The notes beneath the pieces were generated by a model. That model did no database searches. It saw nothing but the letters and a program-made list of their open reading frames with translations, and was not told the DNA's origin. Source: CAYXGZ01 sp964464755 (lineage in GTDB: Bacteria; Planctomycetota; MHYJ01; JACPRB01). Taken from it: a DNA stretch of 45,395 nt. This document shows positions 1 to 8,652 of this stretch, piece by piece. Made by a program: the position numbers and the translations under genes. The stretch spans positions 1 to 45,395 of the forward strand of contig CAYXGZ010000029.1 in NCBI GenBank assembly GCA_964464755.1. Reading direction: 5' to 3'. Within the stretch, counting starts at the first letter, position 1; every line of letters starts with the position of its first letter.

Positions 1-167
1 GCCCCGCCCCGGCCCCGGCCCGCCCTGACGGCGCCTCCGCCCGCGCCCTCCGCGTCGTCGACGTCCGCCTCCCGGGCGACCAGGCCGTCCTCGGCCGCTT
101 CGTCCCCAGCTACGAGAACCCCGGCGCCTCGCCCCAGGACTTCCTCACCTCGGGAGGCTCCCGGTGA
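1..167 (+). CDS. C-terminal end of an unidentified protein (partial)
   Basis: An open frame enters from the left edge (first full codon at base 3) and ends at TGA 165-167, giving about 54 residues ending LTSGGSR. The stop overlaps the GTG start of the next gene (GTGA), so the two are probably translationally coupled. The fragment has no recognisable domain. Because the next gene resembles RseB, an anti-sigma factor (RseA-like) is a reasonable guess from gene order alone, not from sequence. Confidence 0.55.
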   Translation, partial: PAPAPARPDGASARALRVVDVRLPGDQAVLGRFVPSYENPGASPQDFLTSGGSR

Positions 168-1186
168 GGACGCCCCGCCGCCTCCTGGCCGCCGTCGCGC
201 TCGCGGTCCTCTCGGTCCCGCTCGGCTTCGGCCTCGCCGCCGAGGTCGCCGACGACCGCTCCGCCGCCTGGCTCGCCGAGGTCCGCGACGCCGAGGAGCG
301 CGTCCCCCACCAGGGCCGCCGCGCCGTCACCCTCCCGGAGGAGGACGGGACCCAGGAGCTCCTTCTCGACGTCGACGCCCGCCGCCCCGGCTCGCCCCGC
401 GTCTCCCCCGCCGGCCCCGCCCCCGCCGCGCTCCCGAAGCCCGTCCGCTGGATGGGCTTCCTCCGCGGCGCCGTCGAGGGCTCCGGCGGCCGCCGCCCGG
501 GACGCTTCTCCGACCCCGACCTCATCGTCCGCAACTACCGCCTCGTCCGCGCCGGCCGGGGCGAGGTCGCCGGCCGCCCCGTCGAGCGCGCCCGCCTCGA
601 GCCCCGCCACCCGGGCCGCGCCACCTACGAGCTCGCCGTCGACCGCGACACCCGCCTGCCCCTGGCCTTCCGCGCCACCTCCGCCGCGGGCCGCCTCCTC
701 TACGACACCCGCTTCGAGTCCGTCTCCTTCCCCCGCCCCGAGGCCCCCTCCGCCCCGAAGGCCCGCTCGTTCCACGCGATCGACCGGACCCCCGTCGCCG
801 AGGACGACCTCCGCGGCCTCACGACCTTCGAGGCCCACCGCCCCGCGTGGCTGCCCCCGGGCTTCGTCCGCACGCGCCTCGAGATCTGGCGCCTTCGCAA
901 CTTCGGCGAGTCCCTCCTCGGCGTCTACGGCGACGGCATGACCAGCCTCTACGTCGCCCAGGTCGACGTCACGAACCCCGGCTGGCGCCTCTTCCGCGCG
1001 TACCTCGGCCTCGGCGACCTGCCGGGCCCCGCCGAGGACGGCGCCCTCGAGGTCCACCGCATCCGCCACGCGGGCGGCACGATCCTCGACCTCGCCCTGG
1101 ACGGCACGGAGATCCTCGTCGGCGGACAGCTGGAAGCCTCGGAACTGGAACGGGTGGCGGCGGGATTGGAACCCATCGGGAACTAA
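164..1186 (+). CDS. RseB/MucB-like periplasmic protein
   Basis: 340 residues with an N-terminal signal peptide or anchor (RRLLAAVALAVLSVPLGFGLA). The segment around residues 120-185 (NYRL, then AGRPVERARLEPRHPG, YELAVDRDTRLPLAFR, LYDTRFESV) looks like the LolA-type beta fold of RseB/MucB, the periplasmic regulator of sigma-E anti-sigma factors. A second domain (about 210-340) has the WLPPGF and GGQLE features of the C-terminal RseB half or a DUF4367-like domain. The GTG start at 164 overlaps the previous stop by four bases. Its position ahead of a secretion operon would suit an envelope-stress sensor, but that is inference. It could instead be another LolA-fold lipoprotein carrier. Confidence 0.55.
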   Translation: MRTPRRLLAAVALAVLSVPLGFGLAAEVADDRSAAWLAEVRDAEERVPHQGRRAVTLPEEDGTQELLLDVDARRPGSPRVSPAGPAPAALPKPVRWMGFLRGAVEGSGGRRPGRFSDPDLIVRNYRLVRAGRGEVAGRPVERARLEPRHPGRATYELAVDRDTRLPLAFRATSAAGRLLYDTRFESVSFPRPEAPSAPKARSFHAIDRTPVAEDDLRGLTTFEAHRPAWLPPGFVRTRLEIWRLRNFGESLLGVYGDGMTSLYVAQVDVTNPGWRLFRAYLGLGDLPGPAEDGALEVHRIRHAGGTILDLALDGTEILVGGQLEASELERVAAGLEPIGN

Positions 1187-1198
1187 CCGGAGGACGGC

Positions 1199-2212
1199 AT
1201 GAAGACTTGGATGTGGACGGCGGTGCTGGTCGTGCTGGCGGGCGCCTCGGCCTGGGCGCAGGACTCGGACGCGGACCGCCGCGCCCGCTTCCTCAAGGAG
1301 CGCCTCGGCCTGGACGAGGAGCAGTCGAAGAAGGCGGCCGAGATCTACAAGCAGAACGCGGAGTCCGAGAAGAAGCTCGAGGAGGACCGCCGCGCCAAGC
1401 TGCGCGAGATCCTCACCGACGAGCAGAAGGCCAAGTACGACGAGATGATCAAGGAGATGCAGGCCCCCGGCGGGCGCGGTCCCGGCGGGGCGGCCCCCGG
1501 CCCCGGCGGCCGCGGCATGGGCGGCGGCGGCTTCAACTTCGTCGACCGCTTCCTCGACGGCCTCTCCGACCAGCTCAAGGAGCAGCTCGGCCTCGACGAG
1601 GAGCAGCTCGGCAAGGCGAAGACCCTCATCGACGAGCTGAAGAAGAAGGCCCAGGAGAACATCGAGGAGCTGCGCAAGAACGGCTTCGCCGGGGTCGACT
1701 GGCAGGAAGAGATGAAGAAGTGGCAGGAGCGGATGAAGGAGACGACCGAGAAGATGAAGGCCTTCCTCACGGACGAGCAGAAGGCCAAGCTCGACAAGCT
1801 CGTCGAGGAGATGCAGAACCGCGGCATGGGCGGCGGGTTCGGCGGCGGTCGCCGCGAGGACCGCGGGGCCGGCGGCCCCGGCCGCGCCACCCCCGAGGAG
1901 CGCGTCAAGCGCGCCATGGAGGCCCTCAAGATCGAGAAGGCCGACGAGGCCGCCGCCGTGAAAGACCTCGTCGCCAAGGTCGTCGAGGCCCTCCACGCCC
2001 TCGAGGTGTACGACCGCGAGGCCCGCACGAAGGTCGACGAGCTCCGCAAGGACGCGAAGCTCTCCGACGAGGAGCTGCAGAACAAGATCGACGAGATCCG
2101 CAAGGGCCGCGACGGCAAGAACGCCGCCGTCAAGGACGCCCAGAAGGGCCTCTACGAGGTCGTGACCGCCCGGCAGGAGCTGGAGCTGATCCAGCAGGGC
2201 CTGCTGCGCTAA
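1199..2212 (+). CDS. Exported LTXXQ-motif (Spy/CpxP-like) repeat protein
   Basis: 337 residues. A signal peptide (MKTWMWTAVLVVLAGASAWAQ) is followed by charged helical repeats. Two copies of a unit (LGLDEEQ then LTDEQKAK, near residues 38-85 and 130-205) match the LTXXQ motif of periplasmic Spy/CpxP-type proteins. Gly-rich linkers (about residues 92-112 and 213-235) separate the helical blocks, and a third helical block closes the protein. The start is supported by GGAGG at 1190-1194. Spy-like proteins act as periplasmic chaperones or metal/stress sensors; here the protein lies between the RseB-like gene and the secretion genes, so a chaperone or sensing role at the envelope is likely but unproven. 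Confidence 0.6.
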   Translation: MKTWMWTAVLVVLAGASAWAQDSDADRRARFLKERLGLDEEQSKKAAEIYKQNAESEKKLEEDRRAKLREILTDEQKAKYDEMIKEMQAPGGRGPGGAAPGPGGRGMGGGGFNFVDRFLDGLSDQLKEQLGLDEEQLGKAKTLIDELKKKAQENIEELRKNGFAGVDWQEEMKKWQERMKETTEKMKAFLTDEQKAKLDKLVEEMQNRGMGGGFGGGRREDRGAGGPGRATPEERVKRAMEALKIEKADEAAAVKDLVAKVVEALHALEVYDREARTKVDELRKDAKLSDEELQNKIDEIRKGRDGKNAAVKDAQKGLYEVVTARQELELIQQGLLR

Positions 2213-2226
2213 CGGGGATATCCCGC

Positions 2227-2257
2227 GGGGCCGGGGGGACGCGCTCCCCCCGGCCCC
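2227..2257. terminator. Perfect 13-bp GC hairpin between the LTXXQ gene and gspE
   Basis: The arms GGGGCCGGGGGGA (2227-2239) and TCCCCCCGGCCCC (2245-2257) are exact reverse complements around a five-base loop. No T-run follows, so it is not a canonical intrinsic terminator. It could be a processing site, an attenuator or a factor-dependent terminator that lowers read-through into gspE, whose start lies 17 bases downstream. Confidence 0.4.
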
Positions 2258-2274
2258 CGCTTCACGGAGTCCGA

Positions 2275-3954
2275 ATGCTGCTCGGGCAGATCCTGGTCCG
2301 CAACGGCGCCGTCACCGAGGCCCACGTCGAGGAGGCCCTCCGCCTCCGCGAGAAGGGCGAGCGGCTCGGCGACGTCCTGCGCCGGCTGGGCCACGCCCGC
2401 GAGGACGACGTGCTGGCCGCCCTCGCCGAGCAGACCCGCCTCCCGCTCGTGGACCTCGCCGGGCGCGACATCGACCCCGAGGTCCTCAAGCAGGTGGCCG
2501 TCAAGACGGTCTTCCAGCACAAGGTCCTGCCCATCGAGCGCAAGAACGGCACCCTGCGCGTCGCGCTCTCCGACCCCCTCGGCCTCGACGTCCTCGACGA
2601 GCTCCGCCTCCTCGCCAAGGCGAAGATCGAGCCCGTCCTCGCCCGGCCCAGCGACATCGAGCGGCTCATCCGCCGCTACTTCGGCGTCGCCGCCGACGAG
2701 GTCGACAAGATGGTCGAGGCCGCCGGCGAGGTCCGCATCGTCCAGGAGGGCTCCGCCGACGACGCCGAGGCGGCCGCCCTCGCGGAGGACGCGGGCCTGG
2801 TCAAGTTCGTCAACCAGCTCTTCACCGAGGCGATCCGCGACCGGGCGAGCGACATCCACATCGAGCCCCAGGAGACCGGCCTCCGCGTCCGCTACCGCAT
2901 CGACGGCGTGCTCCACGAGATCCCCGTCCCGCCCCAGATCGGCCGGTTCACGGCGGCGATCATCAGCCGCCTCAAGATCATGTCCGGCCTCAACATCGCC
3001 GAGAAGCGCCTGCCCCAGGACGGGCGCATCGTCCTCAAGGCCCTCGGGCACGAGATCGACGTCCGCGTCTCGATCATCCCCGACGTCCAGGGCGAGGGCG
3101 TCTGCCTGCGCCTCCTCGACCGCCGCAACATCCAGCTGACCCTCGAGGACCTCGGCATGCCCGGGCCGGTGCTCGAGGACTTCCGCCGCCTCATCGCCCA
3201 GCCGCACGGCATCTTCCTCGTCACGGGCCCCACGGGCTCCGGCAAGACGACGACGCTCTACGCGGCGCTCCAGAAGATCAACTCGGTCGAGGACAAGATC
3301 ATCACCGTCGAGGACCCGGTCGAGTACCACCTCGACGGGATCAAGCAGATCCAGGTCAACACGCGCACCGGCCTCACCTTCGCCGCGGGCCTGCGCGCGA
3401 TCCTCCGCCACGACCCGGACATCCTGATGATCGGCGAGATCCGGGACCTCGAGACGGCCGAGATCGCCATCCAGAGCTCGCTGACCGGCCACCTCGTCTT
3501 CTCGACGCTGCACACGAACGACGCGCCGAGCGCGCTGACCCGGCTCATCGACATGGGCCTCGAGCCCTTCCTCGTCGCCTCCACGATCGAGGGCCTCATG
3601 GCCCAGCGCCTCGTCCGCCGCATCTGCGCGAAGTGCCGCGCGGAGGAGGAGATCCAGCCCGCGGACTTCGGCCCGGGCGTCCTGCCGCCGGACCTCAAGC
3701 GCTGCTGGCGCGGCAAGGGCTGCCCCGAGTGCCGCGGCACCGGCTACAAGGGCCGCCAGGGCGTCTTCGAGCTCGTCGTCGTGGACGACGAGATCCGCGA
3801 CCTGATCCTCCGGCGCGCCGGCGCCAACGCCATCAAGGACGCCGCCGTTAGAAAGGGCATGCGCACCCTCCGCGAGGACGGCTGGGACCGCGTCCGGGCG
3901 GGCGTGACCACCCCGGAGGAGGTCATCCGCATCACCAAGTCGGACAAGTTCTGA
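2275..3954 (+). CDS. gspE: Type II secretion ATPase GspE
   Basis: 559 residues; the cytoplasmic hexameric ATPase that powers pseudopilus assembly. An N-terminal MshEN/GspE-N domain (MLLGQILVRNGAV, residues 1-140) precedes the RecA-like ATPase domain. The Walker A motif GPTGSGKTT is at 318-326 (Lys324). The Walker B region DILMIGEIRD starts at 382 with catalytic Glu388. A zinc-binding Cys4 cluster has CAKC at 451-454 and CPEC at 483-486. ATG 2275 is chosen because the open frame extends far upstream through other genes, and the N-terminal domain begins exactly here. The stop overlaps the gspF start by one base. PilB would be the alternative, but the GspG-K genes that follow settle it as a T2SS. 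Confidence 0.93.
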   Translation: MLLGQILVRNGAVTEAHVEEALRLREKGERLGDVLRRLGHAREDDVLAALAEQTRLPLVDLAGRDIDPEVLKQVAVKTVFQHKVLPIERKNGTLRVALSDPLGLDVLDELRLLAKAKIEPVLARPSDIERLIRRYFGVAADEVDKMVEAAGEVRIVQEGSADDAEAAALAEDAGLVKFVNQLFTEAIRDRASDIHIEPQETGLRVRYRIDGVLHEIPVPPQIGRFTAAIISRLKIMSGLNIAEKRLPQDGRIVLKALGHEIDVRVSIIPDVQGEGVCLRLLDRRNIQLTLEDLGMPGPVLEDFRRLIAQPHGIFLVTGPTGSGKTTTLYAALQKINSVEDKIITVEDPVEYHLDGIKQIQVNTRTGLTFAAGLRAILRHDPDILMIGEIRDLETAEIAIQSSLTGHLVFSTLHTNDAPSALTRLIDMGLEPFLVASTIEGLMAQRLVRRICAKCRAEEEIQPADFGPGVLPPDLKRCWRGKGCPECRGTGYKGRQGVFELVVVDDEIRDLILRRAGANAIKDAAVRKGMRTLREDGWDRVRAGVTTPEEVIRITKSDKF

Positions 3955-5168
3955 TGCCCCAGTTCGCCTACACCGCCAAGAAGGACGACGGCACGACCGT
4001 CGCGGGCCTCCTGCAGGCCGAGAGCGAGCGCGGGGCCCTCGACGCGCTGGGCCGCCAGGGCGTCTTCCCCATGGCGATCCGCGAGGAGGGCGCGCCCGCC
4101 GAGGCGGCCCCGGTGCGCCGCGGGCGGCGCCGCGTCGGGCCCGACGACATCGGCCTCTTCGCCCGGCAGATGGGCGACCTCCTGAAGGCGGGCGTCCCGA
4201 TCAACCGCGCGCTGGGCACGCTGATCGCGCAGACCTCCAACGCGGCCTTCGCGGAGATCCTCCGGGAGATCTCGAAGGACGTCTCGGCCGGCCAGCCGCT
4301 GAACGAGGCGCTCTCGAAGCACCCCAAGGCCTTCCCCCCGCTCTACGCGAGCCTGGTCAAGGCGGGCGAGGCGGGCGGCTTCCTCGAGGAGGTCCTGCAC
4401 CGGCTCGCGGCCTTCCTCGAGAAGGACGCGGACCTGCGCAGCCGCCTCAAGTCGGCCCTGGCCTACCCGGTGCTCCTCGTCGTGCTCGGCGTCTCCGCGA
4501 TCGCCTTCCTCATGGTCTTCTTCATCCCGCGCTTCAGCGAGATCTTCAAGAACATGGGCTCGAACCTGCCCTGGTCCACCCAGCTCGTCATGCAGGTCAG
4601 CCACTTCTTCCGCGACTACTGGATGGTGCCGCTCGCGGCCCTGATCCTGGCGCCGGTGGCCTGGACCCGGCTGCGCGAGACGCCCGCGGGCCGGCGGGGC
4701 GTGGACCGCCTGAAGCTCTCCGCGCCGCTCTTCGGCGACGTGACGCGGAAGAACGCCGTGGCGCGCTTCACCCGCACCCTCGGCACGCTGCTCAAGAGCG
4801 GCGTGCCCATCCTGACCGGGCTGCAGATCGCCAAGGAGGCCCTCGGCAACGAGGTGCTGCAGCGCAGCGTCGAGGAGGCCGCGGCGGGCGTGAAGAAGGG
4901 CCGGGGCCTCGCGGAGATCCTCAAGCAGGCCGGCGGCTTCCCGCCCATGGTGATCGACATGATCGCCGTCGGCGAGGAGTCGGGCAACCTCGACCAGGTC
5001 CTCGTGGACGTGGCCGACTCCTACGACGCCCAGGTCGACCGGGCCGTGAAGGTCTTCGTCTCGCTCTTCGAGCCGGCCCTCCTCGTCGTGATGGCGGCGA
5101 TCGTCGGCTTCGTCGTCGTCTCCATGCTCCTGCCGGTGTTCACCCTGTCGTCCATGATCGGAAAGTGA
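3954..5168 (+). CDS. gspF: Type II secretion inner-membrane platform protein GspF
   Basis: 404 residues, the normal family length. It has the beta-rich N-terminus (FAYTAKKDDGTTVAGLLQAES) and two T2SSF repeats. Each repeat carries the family signatures (FARQMGDLLKAGVPINRAL near residue 65; FTRTLGTLLKSGVPILTGL near 270) and the VKAGEAGG / IAVGEESGNLD motifs. Hydrophobic segments follow each repeat (around 170-195, 220-235 and 375-398). GspF anchors GspE to the membrane and connects it to the pseudopilus. It overlaps gspE by one base and the gspG region by a GTGA. Confidence 0.93.
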   Translation: MPQFAYTAKKDDGTTVAGLLQAESERGALDALGRQGVFPMAIREEGAPAEAAPVRRGRRRVGPDDIGLFARQMGDLLKAGVPINRALGTLIAQTSNAAFAEILREISKDVSAGQPLNEALSKHPKAFPPLYASLVKAGEAGGFLEEVLHRLAAFLEKDADLRSRLKSALAYPVLLVVLGVSAIAFLMVFFIPRFSEIFKNMGSNLPWSTQLVMQVSHFFRDYWMVPLAALILAPVAWTRLRETPAGRRGVDRLKLSAPLFGDVTRKNAVARFTRTLGTLLKSGVPILTGLQIAKEALGNEVLQRSVEEAAAGVKKGRGLAEILKQAGGFPPMVIDMIAVGEESGNLDQVLVDVADSYDAQVDRAVKVFVSLFEPALLVVMAAIVGFVVVSMLLPVFTLSSMIGK

Positions 5169-5176
5169 GGACTGCC

Positions 5177-5635
5177 ATGAAGCGTCGGAAGAAGGATGGG
5201 CCTGCCCTGAGCGAGCCGCGCCGTCGGCGAGTCGAAGGGTTCACCCTGATCGAGCTGCTCCTCGTCGTCGTCATCATCGGCATCCTCGCGGCGATCGTCG
5301 TCCCGAAGCTGACGGGCAAATCGCAGGATGCGCAGGTCGGGGCGGCGAAAGCCCAGATCAAGACGTTCCAAACCGCGTTGTCGATGTTCGAGATCGACAA
5401 CGGCAAGTACCCGACGACGGACATGAAGCTGGACTCGCTGATCGTGAAGCCCAGCGTCACGCCAGAACTCCCGAAATGGAAGAAGCTCCTGGAGACGAAC
5501 TCCATCCCCTTGGATCCTTGGGGCAAGGAGTACGTCTACAAGTGCCCCGGCGAGAAGAACCCTGACGGCTACGACCTCTACTCCTTGGGTCCGGACGGCC
5601 AGGAAGGCACCGAGGATGACATCGAGAAGCCGTAG
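5177..5635 (+). CDS. gspG: Major pseudopilin GspG
   Basis: 152 residues from ATG 5177, which has GAGG at 5167-5170; a GTG at 5165 is an in-frame alternative. The prepilin peptidase site is G21|F22 (FTLIELLLVVVIIGILAAIV) with the essential Glu at +5. The C-terminal loop LGPDGQEGTEDDIE is the calcium-binding loop typical of GspG. The protein polymerises into the pseudopilus that pushes substrates through the secretin. No gspO peptidase gene is in the window. Codon choice (more TCG, GCG, AAA) is slightly less C-biased than in the neighbours. The 3' end overlaps gspH by 20 bases. Confidence 0.93.
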   Translation: MKRRKKDGPALSEPRRRRVEGFTLIELLLVVVIIGILAAIVVPKLTGKSQDAQVGAAKAQIKTFQTALSMFEIDNGKYPTTDMKLDSLIVKPSVTPELPKWKKLLETNSIPLDPWGKEYVYKCPGEKNPDGYDLYSLGPDGQEGTEDDIEKP

Positions 5636-6134
5636 AGAGTCCGGCTTTACCCTGTACGAGGTGATCGTCGTCCTCGTGGTGATCGCCCTCGTCGCCGGCG
5701 TCGTCGTGCCCTCGTTCGGCGGCGTGATCCCCTCCGTCAAGGTCTCCCGGGCCGGCGACACCCTCCTCGCGGCCGCCGGGAAGGCCCGCGCGGACGCCGC
5801 CCTCACGGGACGCCGCCACCGGATCCGCTTCGAGAAGGACCCGGCCCCGCTCTGGAGGCTCGAGTTCGAGGTCGACCCCCTCCAGGCCCCCGGCACCTGG
5901 CGTCGCTGCGGCGACTGGCTCGAGGAGCTCCCCGAGGGCGTCACCTTCGAGAAGCTCGACGGCACGACCCTCGACGCCCTCACGGGCCAGGAGGTCCTCG
6001 AGTTCCTGCCCGACGGCCGCTCGTCGGAGGCCGAGCTCGTCCTCGCCCACGAGCGGGGCGGCCGGATCGCCATCCAGGTCGCCGCCGCCGACGGCCGGGC
6101 GAAGATCGTCGATCCGACGGAGGAGCAGCCGTGA
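5616..6134 (+). CDS. gspH: Minor pseudopilin GspH
   Basis: 172 residues. The short positively charged leader ends at G10, followed by FTLYEVIVVLVVIALVAGVVVPSF, a type III signal with Glu at +5. The globular part contains the GspH-type stretch LLAAAGKARADAALTGRRHRI. GspH sits near the pseudopilus tip. The start ATG lies inside gspG in another frame (20-base overlap) and the stop overlaps the GTG of gspI. Confidence 0.8.
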   Translation: MTSRSRRESGFTLYEVIVVLVVIALVAGVVVPSFGGVIPSVKVSRAGDTLLAAAGKARADAALTGRRHRIRFEKDPAPLWRLEFEVDPLQAPGTWRRCGDWLEELPEGVTFEKLDGTTLDALTGQEVLEFLPDGRSSEAELVLAHERGGRIAIQVAAADGRAKIVDPTEEQP

Positions 6135-6508
6135 AGAGGGACGACCGGGGGTTCACGCTCATCGAGGTGCTGGTCAGCCTCGTCGTCGTCGCGACGGCGC
6201 TGACCATCCTCTCGCAGGGCTTCCTCGCCGGCGGCCGGGCCTCCGCGACGGCCCAGCGCGTCACCGTCGCCGCGATGCTGGCGGACTCCAAGATGGCCGA
6301 GTGCGAGGCCGGCATCCAGGCGGTCAACGCCGCGGCCTCCGGGACCTTCGAGCCCGAGCGCCCCGACTACTCGTGGGAGCTGCAGTCCGAGACCTCCACG
6401 CCCCAGGAGCTGCTCCAGGTCACGATCACCGTCACCTGGGAGGAGCGCGGCGCCAAGCGGTCCTTCGCCCTGGCCCGGCTGATGAAGGACCGGAGGAACT
6501 CGCCATGA
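6131..6508 (+). CDS. gspI: Minor pseudopilin GspI
   Basis: 125 residues, the expected short length. The leader MKRDDRG precedes FTLIEVLVSLVVVATALTIL, a clear prepilin cleavage site with Glu at +5. The ESxM-type region of GspI is represented by LADSKMAECEAGIQ, and the end (LLQVTITVTWEERGAKRSFALARLM) matches the family's terminal beta strands. The start is GTG 6131 with AGGAG at 6121-6125. It forms the tip complex with GspJ and GspK, encoded immediately downstream. Confidence 0.85.
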   Translation: MKRDDRGFTLIEVLVSLVVVATALTILSQGFLAGGRASATAQRVTVAAMLADSKMAECEAGIQAVNAAASGTFEPERPDYSWELQSETSTPQELLQVTITVTWEERGAKRSFALARLMKDRRNSP

Positions 6509-7203
6509 GGACCCGGCGAGATGCGGGGTTCACCCTGGTCGAGATCCTCGCGGCGCTTTCGATCTTCCTCGTCGTGCTCGCGGCCTCCTACGCCCTCTTC
6601 GAGAGCGGCCGCGGCCTCGCGCAGCACGGCGAGCACGAGGCCCGCCGCCACCAGGCCGCGCGCGCCGCGATCTCCGCGCTCGAGCGCGACCTCCGCCACG
6701 TCCTGCGCCCCGGCGCGACCTACGACAGCGGCTTCATCGGCAAGTCCGGCGGCACGGCCGAGCTCCCCGCCGACACGCTCGACCTCGTCGGCGCCTCGGG
6801 CGCGCCGAGGTCCGTCACCCCGGCCTCGACCTCGCCGACCGCGACGCCCGAGCCGGTCGAGATCGACCTCGTCCGCGCGGCCTGGTCGATCGACGACGAC
6901 GCCTCGACGAAGGCCTCGGGGCTCGTGCGCAAGCGGACCCGGCTGCTGACCGAGGTCAGCGCGCTGCGCGACCCCGAGGAGGGCCTCGAGGAGGTCTCGG
7001 CGGACGTCGTCGGGCTGAAGCTGCGCTACTACGACGGGAGCGCGTGGCAGGAGACCTGGGACTCCACCCAGTCCGGCACGCTCCCGAAGGCCGTCGAAAT
7101 TGTCGTCCACGTGAGGGCCGTCTGGCGCGGGAAGGAGGAGGTGGAGATCTTCTCGACGAAGGTCTACCTCCCCGTCGCCGCGCGGACGCCGAAGAAGTCG
7201 TGA
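6505..7203 (+). CDS. gspJ: Minor pseudopilin GspJ
   Basis: 232 residues from ATG 6505, overlapping the gspI stop (ATGA) and preceded by GGAGG at 6492-6496. The leader MRTRRDAG is followed by FTLVEILAALSIFLVVLAASYALF. RAAISALERDLRHVLRP is the conserved GspJ helix and begins about 50 residues in. The C-terminal region (VVGLKLRYYDG, AWQETWD, LPKAVEIVVHV) matches the family's end. A Thr/Ser/Pro-rich loop around residue 110 looks lineage-specific. It belongs to the pseudopilus tip complex I-J-K. Confidence 0.88.
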   Translation: MRTRRDAGFTLVEILAALSIFLVVLAASYALFESGRGLAQHGEHEARRHQAARAAISALERDLRHVLRPGATYDSGFIGKSGGTAELPADTLDLVGASGAPRSVTPASTSPTATPEPVEIDLVRAAWSIDDDASTKASGLVRKRTRLLTEVSALRDPEEGLEEVSADVVGLKLRYYDGSAWQETWDSTQSGTLPKAVEIVVHVRAVWRGKEEVEIFSTKVYLPVAARTPKKS

Positions 7204-8639
7204 GGAGGACCCGCCGCGACCGGGGGGTGGCGCTCGTCATCGTGCTCTTCCTCTCGGCCGTGCTGACCCTGCTGCTCTACGCGTTCCTGCGCGAGATGCA
7301 GGTGGAGCACCGCCTCGCGGCCGGCGCGGGCGAGGAGCGCCAGGCCCGGCACCTGGCCTGGAGCGGCATCGAGAAGGCGGTCGCGATCCTCGAGGCCGAG
7401 CGCGACCCCGTCTCCGGCCCGGCCGCCTCCTGGTGGGACAACCCGACCGAGTGGTACGAGCAGGAGCTCTCCGTCGTGGACGCCGAGGGCCGGACGGCGC
7501 CCGCGGGCGCCTGGTCCCTCCTGCGCGCGGGCCAGGACCCCGACGGCAAGTGCCACTTCGGGATCGCCGACGAGAGCAGCCGGGTCAACCTGAACCTTGC
7601 GCCGCGCGACGTGCTCATGAAGCTGCCCGGGATGACCGCCGAGATCGCCGACGCGATCCTCGACTGGCGCGACGCCGACGAGAACATCACCGGCTCGGGC
7701 GCCGAGAACGGGCACTACCAGTCCCTGACCCCGCCCTACGCGTGCAAGAACGGGAACTTCGACTCGGTCGAGGAACTGCTCCACGTGAAGGGCGTCACCC
7801 CCGAGCTCCTCTTCGGCGAGGACCACAACCGCAACGGCGTGCTCGACCCGGGCGAGGACGACGGCGAGGACTCGCCGCCGGCCGACAACCGGGACGGGAT
7901 CCTCGACCTGGGCTGGGAGGCCTACCTGACGGTCCACTCCTACGACAAGAACACCCGCGCCGACGGCTCGGCCCGGGTCAACATCAACACGGCCAACCCC
8001 CAGCAGCTCCAGCAGGCCCTCGGCAACGTCCTCAGCCCCCAGGAGCTGCAGGCCATCCCCGTCCGCCGCGTCGCCCTCGGCGGCTTCAAGAGCACGGCCC
8101 AGCTCATGACCGTCCAGGGGGTGAATCCCCCCGGCATCTCCCCGGATAAGTGGAAGCAGGTCGTCGACCGGGTGACCATCGTGGACGGCGAGACCGTCCC
8201 GGGCCTCCTCAACGTCAACTCCGCGGGGCGCAAGATGTTGGAGCTGCTGCCCGGCCTGACCGCGGACGACGTGTCGAAGCTGCTCGAGTACCGAACCAAG
8301 CCGGGGGCTGATTTGTCTACCTTGGGCTGGCTGGTGGAGGTGCTTCCCGCCTCCAAGATCCAGCAGTTCGGGGCCTTCGTGACGACCCGGGCCTGGCAGT
8401 TCCGCTTCGACGCCGTCGGCCGGATCGGGCCGAAGTCGGAGCGGGCGGCGGACGAGACGTCGCGGACGGAGCCCGACCCGGAGAAGCCGGTGCCGCCCGC
8501 ACGGGTGATCTGCCGGGTGCAGGCGGTCTGGGACAAGGCGGCGTCGCCGGCCCGACTGCTCTGGGCGCGCGAGGCCACGCGGCTGGGCCTGCCGTACCCG
8601 GTGCAGGAACCGGACAACGCCTGGACGACGGGACCGTAA
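7200..8639 (+). CDS. gspK: Tip pseudopilin GspK
   Basis: 479 residues, larger than typical (about 320). The GTG start at 7200 overlaps the gspJ stop. The leader MRRTRRDRG|VALVIVLFLSAVLTLLLYAF has the GspK-type cleavage site, which lacks Glu at +5. The T2SSK features follow: ARHLAWSGIEKA, ESSRVNLNLAPRDVLMKLPGMTAEIADAILDWRD, and further helix-hairpin-helix-like repeats (RVNINTANPQQLQQALG, LLNVNSAGRKMLELLPGLT). A DHNRNGVLDPGEDDGED stretch resembles a calcium-binding loop. The duplicated HhH-like segments explain the extra length. GspK caps the pseudopilus. Confidence 0.88.
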   Translation: MRRTRRDRGVALVIVLFLSAVLTLLLYAFLREMQVEHRLAAGAGEERQARHLAWSGIEKAVAILEAERDPVSGPAASWWDNPTEWYEQELSVVDAEGRTAPAGAWSLLRAGQDPDGKCHFGIADESSRVNLNLAPRDVLMKLPGMTAEIADAILDWRDADENITGSGAENGHYQSLTPPYACKNGNFDSVEELLHVKGVTPELLFGEDHNRNGVLDPGEDDGEDSPPADNRDGILDLGWEAYLTVHSYDKNTRADGSARVNINTANPQQLQQALGNVLSPQELQAIPVRRVALGGFKSTAQLMTVQGVNPPGISPDKWKQVVDRVTIVDGETVPGLLNVNSAGRKMLELLPGLTADDVSKLLEYRTKPGADLSTLGWLVEVLPASKIQQFGAFVTTRAWQFRFDAVGRIGPKSERAADETSRTEPDPEKPVPPARVICRVQAVWDKAASPARLLWAREATRLGLPYPVQEPDNAWTTGP

Positions 8640-8652
8640 GAACTGGACCTTC

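Noticed and set aside
847..2274. Long + strand frame continuous with gspE, giving a 1035-residue protein
   Set aside because: The upstream part overlaps two well-supported genes in other frames and is Arg/Pro/Gly-rich low complexity typical of GC-rich shadow frames. The GspE N-terminal domain starts at 2275.
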